In this document: positions 9,981 to 21,005 of the stretch, piece after piece | Layout: every line of letters starts with the position of its first letter | Position numbering within the stretch: the stretch's first letter is position 1 | Assembly: GCF_000525975.1 (NCBI RefSeq) | Contig: NZ_AODK01000033.1 | Coordinates: forward strand, 1 to 64,000 | Direction: 5' to 3' | DNA: 64,000 bases | Source of the DNA: Listeria rocourtiae FSL F6-920 | GTDB taxonomy: Bacteria > Bacillota > Bacilli > Lactobacillales > Listeriaceae | Notes under the pieces: generated by a model | What the model was told of the DNA's origin: nothing | The model's database searches: none | What the model saw: the letters and a program-made list of their open reading frames with translations, nothing else | Translations under genes and position numbers: made by a program

Positions 9981-11739
9981 TTAATGTGTCGCTGTTTTCC
10001 CATTATAAACATTGCCTTGACGTGCGTCGACTGTTACTGTTTCGCCGTCTTTGACAAGATCTGTTGCATTTGTTGCACCGACAATCACTGGAATTCCTAG
10101 TGTAATTCCAACAACTGCCGCATGACTAGTTAGGCCGCCTTCTTCTACAACGACTGCTGCACTCTTCTCGAATGCTGGTAACATTTCTTTATCTGTTGTT
10201 TTAACGACAAGTATGCCACCTTCTACTGCCTTTTCTAGTGCTTCTTTATTAGATTTAGCAACGACTGCTTGACCAATAACAGAAGTAGAGCCAATTCCAT
10301 GACCAGATACTGCTTTGTCACCAATTAATTGGATTTTCATTAGGTTGGTTGTACCGGATTCTGTAACTGGAACACCTGCAGTGATGATGATTAAATCGCC
10401 TTGTTTTGCAAGTCCTGATGCTAAGGATTCTTTTACTGCAAGATCGAACATGTCATCTGTGTTGGCAATTGGTGCTGCTAGGCGAGGATACACACCCCAT
10501 ACTAAAGATAATCCGCGACATACACGCTCGTTAAAAGTAACCGCTAAAATGTGTGATTTTGGACGGTATTTCGAAATCATGCGAGCTGTATGACCGCTTT
10601 GTGTTGTCGCAACAATTGTGTGTACACCTAGGTTACGCGCTGTGTGACCAACTGCTTGACCAATCGCTTCTGTCATATCTGAATTTTGGTGTGCTTTTAG
10701 AGCAAATTTATCTTGTGCAACTAACGCTTCTTCTGCACGTAGCGCAATTTTAGTCATCATTTGTACGGACTCTACTGGATAGTCCCCAGCTGCTGTTTCA
10801 CCGGAAAGCATAATTGCATCTGTACCATCGAAAATGGCATTAGCTACGTCACTTGCTTCTGCGCGAGTTGGGCGTGGGTTACGTTGCATAGAGTCTAACA
10901 TTTGCGTTGCTGTAATAACTGGTTTTGCAAGTTTATTACATTTTTTAATCAATTGTTTTTGAACAATCGGAACTTCTTCAGCAGGAATTTCGACGCCTAG
11001 ATCACCACGAGCAACCATTAGGCCTTGAGACACTTGGAGGATTTCGTCAATATTGTCAACACCCTCTTGATTCTCGATTTTAGGAATGATTTGCACGTGT
11101 GTTGCGTTATGCTCTTCTAGAATTTTTGTGATTTCAAGAACGTCTGTTGCGCGACGGACAAATGATGCCGCGATAAAGTCAATGCCTTGCTCTAGACCAA
11201 AACGGATGTCATTTGCATCTTTTTCTGTGATACCAGGTAAGTTAATCGATACGTTTGGCACATTTACGCCTTTTTTTATTTTTAAGTACGCCTGGATTTT
11301 GAACTGTTGTTACGAGCTCACGGTTAGCAGCATCTTTTTCGATAACTTCCAGGCCGATTAGTCCATCATCTAAAAGAATTGTAGAACCGACTTCCACATC
11401 ATCAAACAGTTCTGTATATGTTACAGAGAATTTTTCTTTCGTTCCAAGGACTTCTTCCATTGCAACGCGAACAGTGTCTCCTTTTGAAAATTCTAATTTA
11501 CCATTTTCCATATCGTTTGTACGGATTTCAGGACCTTTTGTATCGAGTAAAATTGCTACTTCTGTTCCCGTAATCTTAACGGCTTCACGGATATTTTGGA
11601 TACGTGCGCCATGCTCTTCATAATCACCATGTGAAAAATTAAGACGACATACGTTCATACCTGATTCGATTAATTGTACTAATGTTTCCACCGTTTCACT
11701 TGCAGGACCTATCGTACAAACAATTTTAGTTTTTTTCAT
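9981..11739 (-). CDS. pykA: Pyruvate kinase (one frameshift)
   Basis: Final glycolytic step, PEP + ADP to pyruvate + ATP. The N-terminal part begins [13 protein letters not shown] and includes [14 protein letters not shown] and [11 protein letters not shown]. The rest carries [12 protein letters not shown] and the C-terminal PEP-utiliser-like domain typical of Bacillus-type enzymes ([12 protein letters not shown]). The frame breaks in a T7 run (11271-11277). Removing one base gives [18 protein letters not shown] and an enzyme of about 585 aa, the usual Listeria length. ATG behind AGGAGGAG. It follows pfkA on the same strand. Confidence 0.95.
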
Positions 11740-11977
11740 CTTTTATACTCCTCCTAAGAATACCTATTCATTCATTCCTTATTATAAACGCATCGGCTTC
11801 ATTTTACCAGTAACTTCACTAGTGCTCAAGTGCTTTGTGAATCTATGTGAATGTTGCCCAAAATTTTTAGTTCTTTTTAGGCACTATTTTATGTAACCTG
11901 TTTTCATACTTTTTCATTTTAATCCGCAGGAAAAGGCTTCTAAGCTATGGAAAAACTAGAAACCTCAACCGATAATA

Positions 11978-12949
<972 letters not shown>

Positions 12950-12985
12950 TCAAACAATGAATATTATTTTTCATCACATGTTTAC

Positions 12986-13014
12986 ATTCTACATCACTTT
13001 TCTTAAAAATGAAA
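12986..13014 (-). promoter_or_regulatory. Candidate pfkA promoter
   Basis: On the minus strand TTTCAT (13014-13009) and TAGAAT (12991-12986) are 17 nt apart, about 50 nt before the pfkA start. The -35 is poor, so this is tentative. Confidence 0.4.
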
Positions 13015-13079
13015 GCATGAATCTAGTTCTTTTTTCATATTTTGTGAAACCTTTCATTAATTCCACCCGCGCATGGTGT

Positions 13080-13111
13080 ATACCAATTGCTTTCTATATA
13101 AGAATTGGTAT
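13080..13111. promoter_or_regulatory. Perfect 9-bp inverted repeat upstream of pfkA
   Basis: ATACCAATT and AATTGGTAT are separated by 14 nt. No T-run follows, so it is not an obvious terminator. It lies between the accA terminator and the candidate pfkA promoter, where an operator would fit. The binding protein is unknown. Confidence 0.4.
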
Positions 13112-13183
13112 AAGTTTATTACCCTTTGCTATAGTGGGCCAAACATAGTACAGTATGTAACAAAACACCATTTTTCAACCGAC

Positions 13184-13243
13184 TAAAAAGCCATTAAAGT
13201 ACGAACCAAATGTTGTTGGCTTGTACTTTAATGGCTTTTGGTA
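13184..13243 (-). terminator. Terminator after accA
   Basis: Long perfect stem AGCCATTAAAGTAC / GTACTTTAATGGCT with a T-run on the minus strand, immediately after the accA stop. It is symmetrical enough to act both ways. Confidence 0.85.
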
Positions 13244-13244
13244 C

Positions 13245-14201
13245 TTATAACTCTTCATAAACACCGATTTTCTTAAATTTCTCATACCGCTGATTTGCTA
13301 GTTGTTCACCGCCAAGAGCTGATAAGGAATTCAAGCTTTTGCGGATTACTGCCGAGATAAGTGCGGCTTGTTCTTCTACATTACGATGAGCTCCACCACG
13401 TATTTCTGGGATGATGCCGTCTGTAATACCTAGCTCAAATAAATCAGTAGCCGTTATTTTCATAGATTCTGCTGCTTGTTTAGCAAGCCCCGCATCTTTC
13501 CAGAGTATCGCTGCTGCACCCTCTGGCGAAATAACGGAGAATACTGCATTTTCTAGCATGTAAATTTGGTTTCCAACGCCAAGAGCTAAGGCCCCACCAC
13601 TGCCACCTTCTCCAATAACAATCGAAATAATTGGAACGGTCATATCGCTCATTTCGTAAAGGTTACGGGCAATTGCTTCGCTTTGTCCTCGTTCTTCTGC
13701 TGCACGACCAGGATAGGCGCCTTTCGTATCAATGAAACAAATAATTGGGCGTCCAAATTTATTGGCTTGTTTCATTAATCTCAAAGCTTTACGGAAACCT
13801 TCTGGATGCGGCATTCCAAAATTACGATGTAGATTATCTTTCGTATCTTTTCCGCGTTGGTGTCCAATAACCGTTACTGGTGTGCCATTAAACGTTGCAA
13901 CTCCAGCTACAATTGCCGCATCATCACCAAAGTAACGATCACCATGTAGCTCCATAAACTGGTCAAATATGAATGGAATATAGTCTAGCGTCGTTGGCCG
14001 TTCGGGATGGCGTGCCACTTGGAATTTATCCCATGCAGACATGTTGCCATAAATCGCATCTTCTAGTTTACCAAGACGAATCTCCAATTTCACGATTTCT
14101 TTTGTCAAATCAACATCGGATTTTTCATTATATTCTTTGAGATCGGCAATTTTTGTTTGTAGTTCTAAAATTGGTTTTTCAAATTCTAGTTCATTTGCCA
14201 T
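13245..14201 (-). CDS. accA: Acetyl-CoA carboxylase carboxyltransferase, alpha subunit
   Basis: With AccD forms the carboxyltransferase that moves the carboxyl group from biotin to acetyl-CoA, the first step of fatty acid synthesis. 318 aa. Crotonase-fold signatures are [16 protein letters not shown] and the oxyanion region [13 protein letters not shown], with [15 protein letters not shown] following. ATG behind AAAGGAGG. The gene overlaps the 3' end of accD by 11 bp, indicating translational coupling. A strong terminator follows. Confidence 0.96.
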   Translation of the reverse strand: MANELEFEKPILELQTKIADLKEYNEKSDVDLTKEIVKLEIRLGKLEDAIYGNMSAWDKFQVARHPERPTTLDYIPFIFDQFMELHGDRYFGDDAAIVAGVATFNGTPVTVIGHQRGKDTKDNLHRNFGMPHPEGFRKALRLMKQANKFGRPIICFIDTKGAYPGRAAEERGQSEAIARNLYEMSDMTVPIISIVIGEGGSGGALALGVGNQIYMLENAVFSVISPEGAAAILWKDAGLAKQAAESMKITATDLFELGITDGIIPEIRGGAHRNVEEQAALISAVIRKSLNSLSALGGEQLANQRYEKFKKIGVYEEL

Positions 14202-15066
14202 TTGCCGAATCCTCCTTTTTCGTATGGATATCTAAGAGAAATCGTAATGTTTCACGCATATCAAGGCGCGAAATAACCTCATCAAGCTGACCATGCTTCA
14301 ATAAAAACTCCGCTGTTTGGAAATCCTCTGGTAATTCTTCGCGAACTGTCTGTTCAATAACACGACGTCCGGCAAAACCAATCATCGCTCCCGGTTCTGC
14401 AAAATTGTAATCTCCAAGTGAGGCAAAGCTTGCAGAAACACCACCTGTCGTTGGGTGAGTCATGATCGAAATCGCAAGCCCCCCATGATTGCTAAAACGC
14501 TTAAAGGCAGCGGATGTTTTCGCCATTTGCATCAATGACACCATTCCTTCTTGCATTCTGGCACCACCTGACGCCGTAAAGATTACAAAAGGTACGCCTA
14601 ACTCGTCTGCTTTTTCTACGCCTCGCAATATTTTTTCTCCGACAACCGAGCCCATACTGGCCATCCGGAATCTAGAATCCATCACCGCCACCACAAATGG
14701 CAATCCTGCAATCGTTGCCGTCCCCGTTAAAATGGCTTCGTTTAAGTCGGTTTTCTTCTTATCTTTTACAATTCTATCCATATAGTCTTCAAACCCTAGC
14801 GGATTTGCAGTTGTTAAATTACCGTCTAGCTCCACAAATGAGTCTTCATCAACCAGATACGAAATTCGCTCCTGTGCTCCTAGGGAATGATGGTACCCAC
14901 AATAATTACAAACCTTCAAGTTCTTCTGTAATTCTTTAGAGTACATAATTTTCTTACATGAAGGACATTTCGTCATAATCCCTTCTGGCACATCAGGCTT
15001 TGAGCCGTCTGAAGGAATCGTCGCATATTTTCTTTTCTTTGGTTTTGTAAATAAATCTCCTAACAA
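14191..15066 (-). CDS. accD: Acetyl-CoA carboxylase carboxyltransferase, beta subunit
   Basis: Partner of AccA, with an N-terminal zinc ribbon (CPSC and CNYC pairs) followed by the carboxyltransferase domain ([31 protein letters not shown]). An ATG exists at 15132 but has no ribosome site. A TTG at 15066 lies 6 nt after AAGGGGG and begins [15 protein letters not shown], which matches other Listeria AccD, so I choose it (291 aa). accA overlaps its end. dnaE lies upstream, about 150 bp away. Confidence 0.94.
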   Translation of the reverse strand: MLGDLFTKPKKRKYATIPSDGSKPDVPEGIMTKCPSCKKIMYSKELQKNLKVCNYCGYHHSLGAQERISYLVDEDSFVELDGNLTTANPLGFEDYMDRIVKDKKKTDLNEAILTGTATIAGLPFVVAVMDSRFRMASMGSVVGEKILRGVEKADELGVPFVIFTASGGARMQEGMVSLMQMAKTSAAFKRFSNHGGLAISIMTHPTTGGVSASFASLGDYNFAEPGAMIGFAGRRVIEQTVREELPEDFQTAEFLLKHGQLDEVISRLDMRETLRFLLDIHTKKEDSANGK

Positions 15067-15213
15067 AGGATGACCCCCTTTTTGAAACAATCTCTTTTCT
15101 AGTTTAGCGTTTAATTTTCGTCCACTTTCCATAGTAGCATTTTTCAGCGCATTTGTCTTATCTAATATTCAGTCTTACTACTATACCATAATTTTTTTTA
15201 TTTTTTAAAAAGG

Positions 15214-18200
15214 CTAACGAATGATAAAATTACCTTCGCCAATGAGTTCTATAATCGCTCTAGCCGTTTCAGGGCTCCCATTAATACTGAATTTCGGTTG
15301 CAGTTGGGTAGTTATCTTTGTTGTTTCATCGTGTAAAATAACGCTTATATCTCCGCGATTAGCTAGCAAAATTGGTTTTAGCTGTTCCAACTGATTCATA
15401 TCTTTAATCCGTAAAAAGGCACGTTTTGGAACTTCAATATCCTTCACGTTTTCCGCCTTGTTAACGACAAGTTGTAGTTCGCCATTTCGCTGATCCACTT
15501 TTGCTTGGAGGAGTACAATAATCCCTTTTTCAGCTAGTTCTGTATATTTCCGGTAGGTTTCAGGAAACATGACAGCGCTGATTTCGCGACTATCATCACT
15601 GATTGTTAGGAAGCACATAGACTCTCCTTTTTTAGTGCGGATTGTTTTGATATCATGAATATAAGCTGCAATTTTATAAATTTTACCAACTTGGATTTGT
15701 GATAAAGATGTTATGTCGAGCAATTTTAATTTATCGTGATAAAACGTAACAGGATGCGCTGAGACATATTGCCCAACGTATTCTTTCTCTTTTTCTAGTT
15801 TTTCATCGATTGGAAGTGGACTTGCTTCTCTGTATTTCGGTTTCATTTTGCGGAACAATTCGTCATCGGTTGTGAAAAGATTAATTCCTTTTTCGTCGTC
15901 ACCGAGCAGGCTTACATATTGTAATGCGGCATCCATAGAGGCAATATACGTGGCGCGATCTTTGCCGAACTCATCAAAGCAGCCTGCGTAAATCAATGCT
16001 TCTAAGACTTGTTTCGTTAATTGCTTTTGAGGCATCCGTTCGCAAAAATCAAAGAAATCTTTAAACGGTGCACCTTTTCGTTCGTTCACAATAGCTAATA
16101 CGAACTTACTAGGAACTTTGCGAACCATGCGCAAACTATACCTAATCGCATCGTTCTCTACTTGAAAATGATAGTAACTGCGATTGATGGATGGACCACT
16201 CATTTTGATACCATAATTTTTGGCTTCGGCGATATACTGGCTGATTTTATCATCGTTTCCAATAACTGCACTAAGAAGTGAAGCCATAAATGCTGCAGGA
16301 TAGTTAGCTTTTAGGTAAGCTAGTTGAAATGCGATTTTGGAGTACGCGACTGCATGACTTCTATTGAAACCATAATTAGCAAAACGGACAATTAGATCGT
16401 ATACCTCATTAGCGCTTGCTTGCGTATAGCCTTTTTTAACCGCACCTGAAATGAAGTGAATCCTTTCTTCCTCTAAAACATTAGCTTTCTTCTTACTAAC
16501 CGCACGGCGTAGTAAATCTGCCTCTCCAAGCGAGAAGCCAGCCATTGAAGAAGCCACTTGGATAATTTGCTCTTGATATACTATAATCCCATAAGTAACA
16601 CCCAAAATTGGCTCTAAATCTGGATGCGGATAGATGATATCTTGTTTACCATGCTTCCGCGCGATAAAGGTGTCGATTTGTTCCATTGGACCTGGGCGAT
16701 AAAGCGCATTCGTCGCGACAATATCCTCAAAAGACGTCGGACGCAGATGCTTCAGAACACGGCGAATACCATCCGATTCAAACTGAAAAATTCCCGTCGT
16801 ATCGCCTTTTTGGAAAATTTGGAGCGTTTTCGCATCGTCCAGCGGAATATCCTGTAGGGTCAATGCTGTATCGCGAATATGATTAACATTTTTTAATGTC
16901 CTATCCAGTAATGTTAAATTTCGAAGGCCCAGGAAATCCATTTTTAATAATCCGATTTTTTCAAGATCCCCCATTGCAAATTGCGTCAAAAGCGCGTCTC
17001 CACTTCCTTTTTGTAAAGCAATTTGGTCAACAAGCGGTTCGTCGCTAATAACAACTCCGGCAGCATGTGTGGAAATATGACGTGGGAGCCCTTCGATTTC
17101 AGTTGCAATTTGCCAGATGAGCTGGTTTTGTTCAGAACTGATGATATGGCGTTGGAGTGCAGTTGATTGTTCGTAAGCTTTTGTGAGTGTCATGCCAAGT
17201 TCGCGTGAAATAAGCTTTGACCAATCGGATAATTGGACAGAATTCAGGCCGAAAGTTCGTGCTGTATCTCGCACCGCTGCTTTTGCGGCTAATGTTCCAA
17301 ACGTTCCGATTTGAGCCACATGTTGCATGCCATACTTCGCAACGACGTAAGAAATGACTTCATCACGCCGATTATCTGGGAAATCCAAATCGATATCTGG
17401 CATACTGATTCGTTCTGGGTTTAGAAATCGTTCAAATAATAAATGATATTGAATGGGATCCACATCTGTAATTTGTAGCACGTAAGACACAAGTGAACCA
17501 GCCGCCGAACCCCTACCAGGGCCTGTTAAAATACCATTTTCTCGGGAATATTTCATAACATCCCATACGATTAGAAAGTAATCCGAAAAACCCATCTCCT
17601 GAATGACTTTCAGCTCATAATCCAAGCGTTCCCAGTAAATCTTATCAGGATTCATGACACGTTTTTTTAACGCTTCAAAACATAAATCTTTCAAAACCGG
17701 CCCTGCTTCAAAACCGTTTGCTAATGGGAATTTAGGCAATAAATGCTGATCCATCGCGATTTCAACATGACACATATCTGCGATTTTAGTCGTTAGCTTC
17801 AACGCTTCCTTCTCAAAAGGTGTCGTAAATAAGTTTTCCATCTCCTCGGGTGTTGCGAAATAAGCCCCACCTGTGAGCGGCAAGTTATGCCATGCTACCG
17901 TTTCATTATCACGAATCGCGCGTAAAATTTCCGTGCTCCTGACACCATTAGGCTCCAAATACTGGACATTTTTTGTTGCTACAGCTGGAATCTGATTTCC
18001 TTCACAAAAATTAAGAATCGCTTCGTAATGAGGATTCTCCTTTTGTAATGTCATATAAAACTCAGACTCACCTGCAATTTCTCGCCATTTCGCAACAACT
18101 AACTGCGCGTCTTCATGCATCCCTTGGCGAATGAGCCGCTCGATTTCACCAGCCTCCCCTGGCGAAAATAACAGCAAACCCTCACAATAAGATTCAAGCC

Positions 18201-18537
18201 ATTTTAAGGGTAATTTCTGCTCCTCACGCGTTTCAATCGCGCTCGAAATTTTGAGAAGGTTTCTGTAACCTTGCGTCGTTTTAGCGAGCAGGAGTAGTTC
18301 ATGAGTCTCAAGCGATTGCATAACGCCTTCCACGGAAATCGTCATCCCGACTAGAGGCTTAATTCCTGCAGCACGACATTTTTGATAAAATTCAATAACG
18401 CCATACATGACATTATGGTCGGTTATAGCAACAGCAGGATAATGAAATTGTTGCGCTTTTTCAATAATCCCATCAATAGCCGCCGTGCTTGATAACAAAT
18501 CGTACGCACTGGCTACTTGTAAATGGACGAATCCCAT
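15214..18537 (-). CDS. dnaE: DNA polymerase III alpha subunit, DnaE type
   Basis: The error-prone C-family replicase of Firmicutes that extends RNA primers before PolC takes over. The N-terminal PHP domain begins FVHLQVASAYDLLSS and includes AVAITDHNVMYG. The polymerase core has GPGRGSAAGSLVSY and the catalytic PDIDLDFPDNRRDEV. A C-terminal OB-fold contains YIHDIKTIRTKKGESMCFL. The frame runs 23 codons further upstream, but the ATG at 18537 follows GAGGAG by 9 nt and gives the standard MGFVHLQ start. 1107 aa. PolC is not in the window. Confidence 0.96.
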   Translation of the reverse strand: MGFVHLQVASAYDLLSSTAAIDGIIEKAQQFHYPAVAITDHNVMYGVIEFYQKCRAAGIKPLVGMTISVEGVMQSLETHELLLLAKTTQGYRNLLKISSAIETREEQKLPLKWLESYCEGLLLFSPGEAGEIERLIRQGMHEDAQLVVAKWREIAGESEFYMTLQKENPHYEAILNFCEGNQIPAVATKNVQYLEPNGVRSTEILRAIRDNETVAWHNLPLTGGAYFATPEEMENLFTTPFEKEALKLTTKIADMCHVEIAMDQHLLPKFPLANGFEAGPVLKDLCFEALKKRVMNPDKIYWERLDYELKVIQEMGFSDYFLIVWDVMKYSRENGILTGPGRGSAAGSLVSYVLQITDVDPIQYHLLFERFLNPERISMPDIDLDFPDNRRDEVISYVVAKYGMQHVAQIGTFGTLAAKAAVRDTARTFGLNSVQLSDWSKLISRELGMTLTKAYEQSTALQRHIISSEQNQLIWQIATEIEGLPRHISTHAAGVVISDEPLVDQIALQKGSGDALLTQFAMGDLEKIGLLKMDFLGLRNLTLLDRTLKNVNHIRDTALTLQDIPLDDAKTLQIFQKGDTTGIFQFESDGIRRVLKHLRPTSFEDIVATNALYRPGPMEQIDTFIARKHGKQDIIYPHPDLEPILGVTYGIIVYQEQIIQVASSMAGFSLGEADLLRRAVSKKKANVLEEERIHFISGAVKKGYTQASANEVYDLIVRFANYGFNRSHAVAYSKIAFQLAYLKANYPAAFMASLLSAVIGNDDKISQYIAEAKNYGIKMSGPSINRSYYHFQVENDAIRYSLRMVRKVPSKFVLAIVNERKGAPFKDFFDFCERMPQKQLTKQVLEALIYAGCFDEFGKDRATYIASMDAALQYVSLLGDDEKGINLFTTDDELFRKMKPKYREASPLPIDEKLEKEKEYVGQYVSAHPVTFYHDKLKLLDITSLSQIQVGKIYKIAAYIHDIKTIRTKKGESMCFLTISDDSREISAVMFPETYRKYTELAEKGIIVLLQAKVDQRNGELQLVVNKAENVKDIEVPKRAFLRIKDMNQLEQLKPILLANRGDISVILHDETTKITTQLQPKFSINGSPETARAIIELIGEGNFIIR

Positions 18538-18631
18538 TAGCCACATCTCCTCTCTACCCACAGTCTCTTCTATATTATATCGGTTATCCCCCAAAAAAGA
18601 AACCATATGTTCGCTTTTTATTTACGCAAGA

Positions 18632-19537
18632 TTAGCCATGATGTTGCATTGCTTTTTGTAAATTCGCTTTTATTTCAAGACGCAACGATTCAGGCGCGAT
18701 AATTTGTACATCTGATCCAAAAGAAAGCAAGAAAGAGTAAAGCCAATCTGTTTTCGGCATCTCTGTCTTCACTACAATTCGGTTATCGGATAGTTGCATT
18801 ATTTCAGTTGGAAAAATAGCTAACAAGCGATAATATACAGCTACTTCAAACACTAGATGCACCACTAATCTAGGTGCTGGCGTCACCGCTGTCTCACGAA
18901 ATATTTCAAATGCAGATTCATCGTAGTCAGGCCGGAAATAACCTATCTCAGCCATATCGACCATGCGATGAATATGAAATAAACGATACGCCTCTCGCAA
19001 ATAACAATAGCCCCATAAATACCACGCACTTCCACGGTACCAGAGCTTAAGTGGCGCTACTTCTCTCCTCGTTTTTTGCCGACTACTATTATAATAGATA
19101 AAAGAAATTTTGTGATTCTCCAAAATACAACGTTTCATCGTCTCAAAAATCTCATTACGTTCTGGTGGAGAGCCGTATTCAGCAGAATCAATGGCAATCC
19201 ACTCTTTCTGAGATGTATGCCACAGTGCTTGGAGTTTCTCGGTCAATGTTGCTAATTCAGGAAAGTTAGTTGTAGAAAGATTTTGCAGTGCCACTTGCAA
19301 AACATCTTTTTCCTTCGCCGTAATAGGGATTTTAGACAAACTAAACTCTTTCATCAGACTAATACCGCCAGCTCTACCTCGTGTCATTTCAATCGGAATC
19401 CCCGCAATTGAGAGCGTTTCGATATCCCGATAGATCGTTCGGACAGATACCTCAAAATAGGCTGCTAATTCTTTAGCCTGTACTTGTTTTCGATTCATTA
19501 ATAAAATTAAAATTTCTAATAAACGATCAATTTTCAT
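18632..19537 (-). CDS. YafY-type HTH/WYL transcriptional regulator
   Basis: 301 aa. The N-terminal DeoR-like winged helix (MKIDRLLEILILLMNRKQVQ, then SVRTIYRDIETLSIAGIP) is followed by a WYL domain around WYLWGYCYLREAYRLFHIHR, which probably senses a ligand. ATG behind GAGGTG. It is divergent from the GyrI-like protein starting at 19632, about 95 bp away. WYL regulators are often found beside such effector-binding proteins, so it probably controls that gene and itself. The signal is unknown. Confidence 0.88.
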   Translation of the reverse strand: MKIDRLLEILILLMNRKQVQAKELAAYFEVSVRTIYRDIETLSIAGIPIEMTRGRAGGISLMKEFSLSKIPITAKEKDVLQVALQNLSTTNFPELATLTEKLQALWHTSQKEWIAIDSAEYGSPPERNEIFETMKRCILENHKISFIYYNSSRQKTRREVAPLKLWYRGSAWYLWGYCYLREAYRLFHIHRMVDMAEIGYFRPDYDESAFEIFRETAVTPAPRLVVHLVFEVAVYYRLLAIFPTEIMQLSDNRIVVKTEMPKTDWLYSFLLSFGSDVQIIAPESLRLEIKANLQKAMQHHG

Positions 19538-19631
19538 GACAGCTCACCTCTTTTATTTTTATCGTAACATATAATATGACAATATGATGTCAATCGAATC
19601 GATTATTATAGAAGACAAGGAGGTTTAAACA

Positions 19632-20012
19632 ATGCAAACTATTTATGTAATAAAGAAAACGCGGACGAACAATTTCAATGATCCCGATGTGGCTAACAAA
19701 ATTAGGAAGCTGTGGACGGAAGTTCAGAATTTGCAACAAACAAATGCCACTTTTTATGGTATTTATGAGGAGTATGAAAATGATTATCGGGGCGATTACA
19801 CAGTGAGTGTAGCCACTAGCATCCGCCCTTTTGAAACCTCTAAGGAAATCATGATTCCTGATCAAGGATATCAAGTGTTCAACGTTGAAACGGATGTTTT
19901 CGCGACGTGGCAGCAAATTTGGAATACCCCACTCAATCGAAGTTACCTTTTTGACTATGAAATGTATTTACCAAATGGCACGATTCAAATTTATATTGGT
20001 CTGAACGCATAG
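19632..20012 (+). CDS. GyrI-like/AraC-effector-binding-domain protein
   Basis: 126 aa. Stand-alone small-molecule-binding domain of the GyrI/SOUL-like superfamily (related to integron Cass2 and YdeE proteins): an N-terminal strand-helix (MQTIYVIKKTRTNNF), YGIYEEYENDY, and the closing YEMYLPNGTIQIYIGL. Very good ribosome site AAGGAGG. Divergent from the WYL regulator. It may sequester or sense a cationic compound; the ligand is unknown. It ends in a bidirectional terminator shared with nrnA. Confidence 0.8.
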   Translation: MQTIYVIKKTRTNNFNDPDVANKIRKLWTEVQNLQQTNATFYGIYEEYENDYRGDYTVSVATSIRPFETSKEIMIPDQGYQVFNVETDVFATWQQIWNTPLNRSYLFDYEMYLPNGTIQIYIGLNA

Positions 20013-20057
20013 AAAAGGAGCGGTACATCCAGAAAAATCAGATGTACTGCTCCTTTT
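20013..20057. terminator. Bidirectional terminator
   Basis: Stem AAAAGGAGCGGTACATC / GATGTACTGCTCCTTTT, 17 bp with one mismatch, between the convergent GyrI-like gene and nrnA. Confidence 0.88.
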
Positions 20058-20058
20058 C

Positions 20059-20988
20059 TCAATTGCATAATGCTTCTAATTTCGCAACCATTTCTGGAAT
20101 TTCTAACTCTGATTCAAGCGTCGCCCCGGATGCCAATGGATGTCCGCCACCACGATATTGTTTTGCCAAACCATTGATAACTGGCCCTTTTGAACGCAGT
20201 CGGGCTCGGATAATAGGGCCGTCTTCTATAAATAAAATCCATGCCTTAATCCCAATCACGCTATCAATCCGATTTACCAATTGCGCTGCATCACGCGCCG
20301 TGACATCGAATTGCTCCAATAGATCGCGATTAATATAAATATGTGCCGCGCCATTTGCCGACATCTGAAAATTTTGCAAAATATAACCTGACAGCTTAAC
20401 AGCATTCATTGGCGTTTCGTACATTTTCGTAAATATTTCCGTTCGATTAAACGGGAATGTAACGAGGTCTGCCGCATAACGCAACGTTTCTGGTGTCGTA
20501 TTAGGGAACAAGAATCGCCCTGTATCGCCAACTATACCTGCATATAACAATCGTGCTGCCTTCTCGTTTAACGTCAAATTGTCGGGAAATGTTTCCACAA
20601 ACGCAGTAATCATCTCACTACAAGAAGAAGCGGTTGTGTCGACCCAACTATAATCCCCATACGCATCATCATTCGGGTGATGATCAATCTTCACAAGCTC
20701 TTTACCAGCCGAAAAGCGCGTATCATCAATCCGTTCCGTGTTCGCCGTATCACAAACAATCACAAGCGCATTTTCGTAAACCGAATCAGCAATGACATCC
20801 ACTTCTCCAAGGAAATGAAGCGACGGCTCGCCTTCTCCCACACAATAAATCAACTTATCAGGAAAACTCGCTTCTAAAACTGCCGCCAATCCCATTTGTG
20901 AGCCGTATGCATCTGGATCAGGCCGCACATGTCGATGAATAATAATTGTTTCATATTTCTTAATAACGTCTAAAATTGCCTTTTTCAT
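20059..20988 (-). CDS. nrnA: Bifunctional oligoribonuclease / pAp phosphatase NrnA
   Basis: DHH/DHHA1 phosphoesterase that degrades nanoRNAs and dephosphorylates pAp. Metal-binding motifs are IHRHVRPDPDAYGSQ, VCDTAN, KIDHHPNDD (the DHH) and IVGDTGRF; the DHHA1 part ends RGGGHPLASGA. An upstream in-frame start (21027) lies inside ytoI. I prefer the ATG at 20988 (MKKAILDVIKKYE), preceded by AAGGAG. 309 aa. It follows ytoI by 17 bp as in Listeria and Bacillus. Confidence 0.93.
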   Translation of the reverse strand: MKKAILDVIKKYETIIIHRHVRPDPDAYGSQMGLAAVLEASFPDKLIYCVGEGEPSLHFLGEVDVIADSVYENALVIVCDTANTERIDDTRFSAGKELVKIDHHPNDDAYGDYSWVDTTASSCSEMITAFVETFPDNLTLNEKAARLLYAGIVGDTGRFLFPNTTPETLRYAADLVTFPFNRTEIFTKMYETPMNAVKLSGYILQNFQMSANGAAHIYINRDLLEQFDVTARDAAQLVNRIDSVIGIKAWILFIEDGPIIRARLRSKGPVINGLAKQYRGGGHPLASGATLESELEIPEMVAKLEALCN

Positions 20989-21005
20989 CCTCGCTTCATC
21001 ACTCC

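Noticed and set aside
9842-10054. Plus-strand frame of 70 codons at the pykA 3' end
   Set aside because: No start signal, overlaps the conserved pykA C-terminus; shadow.
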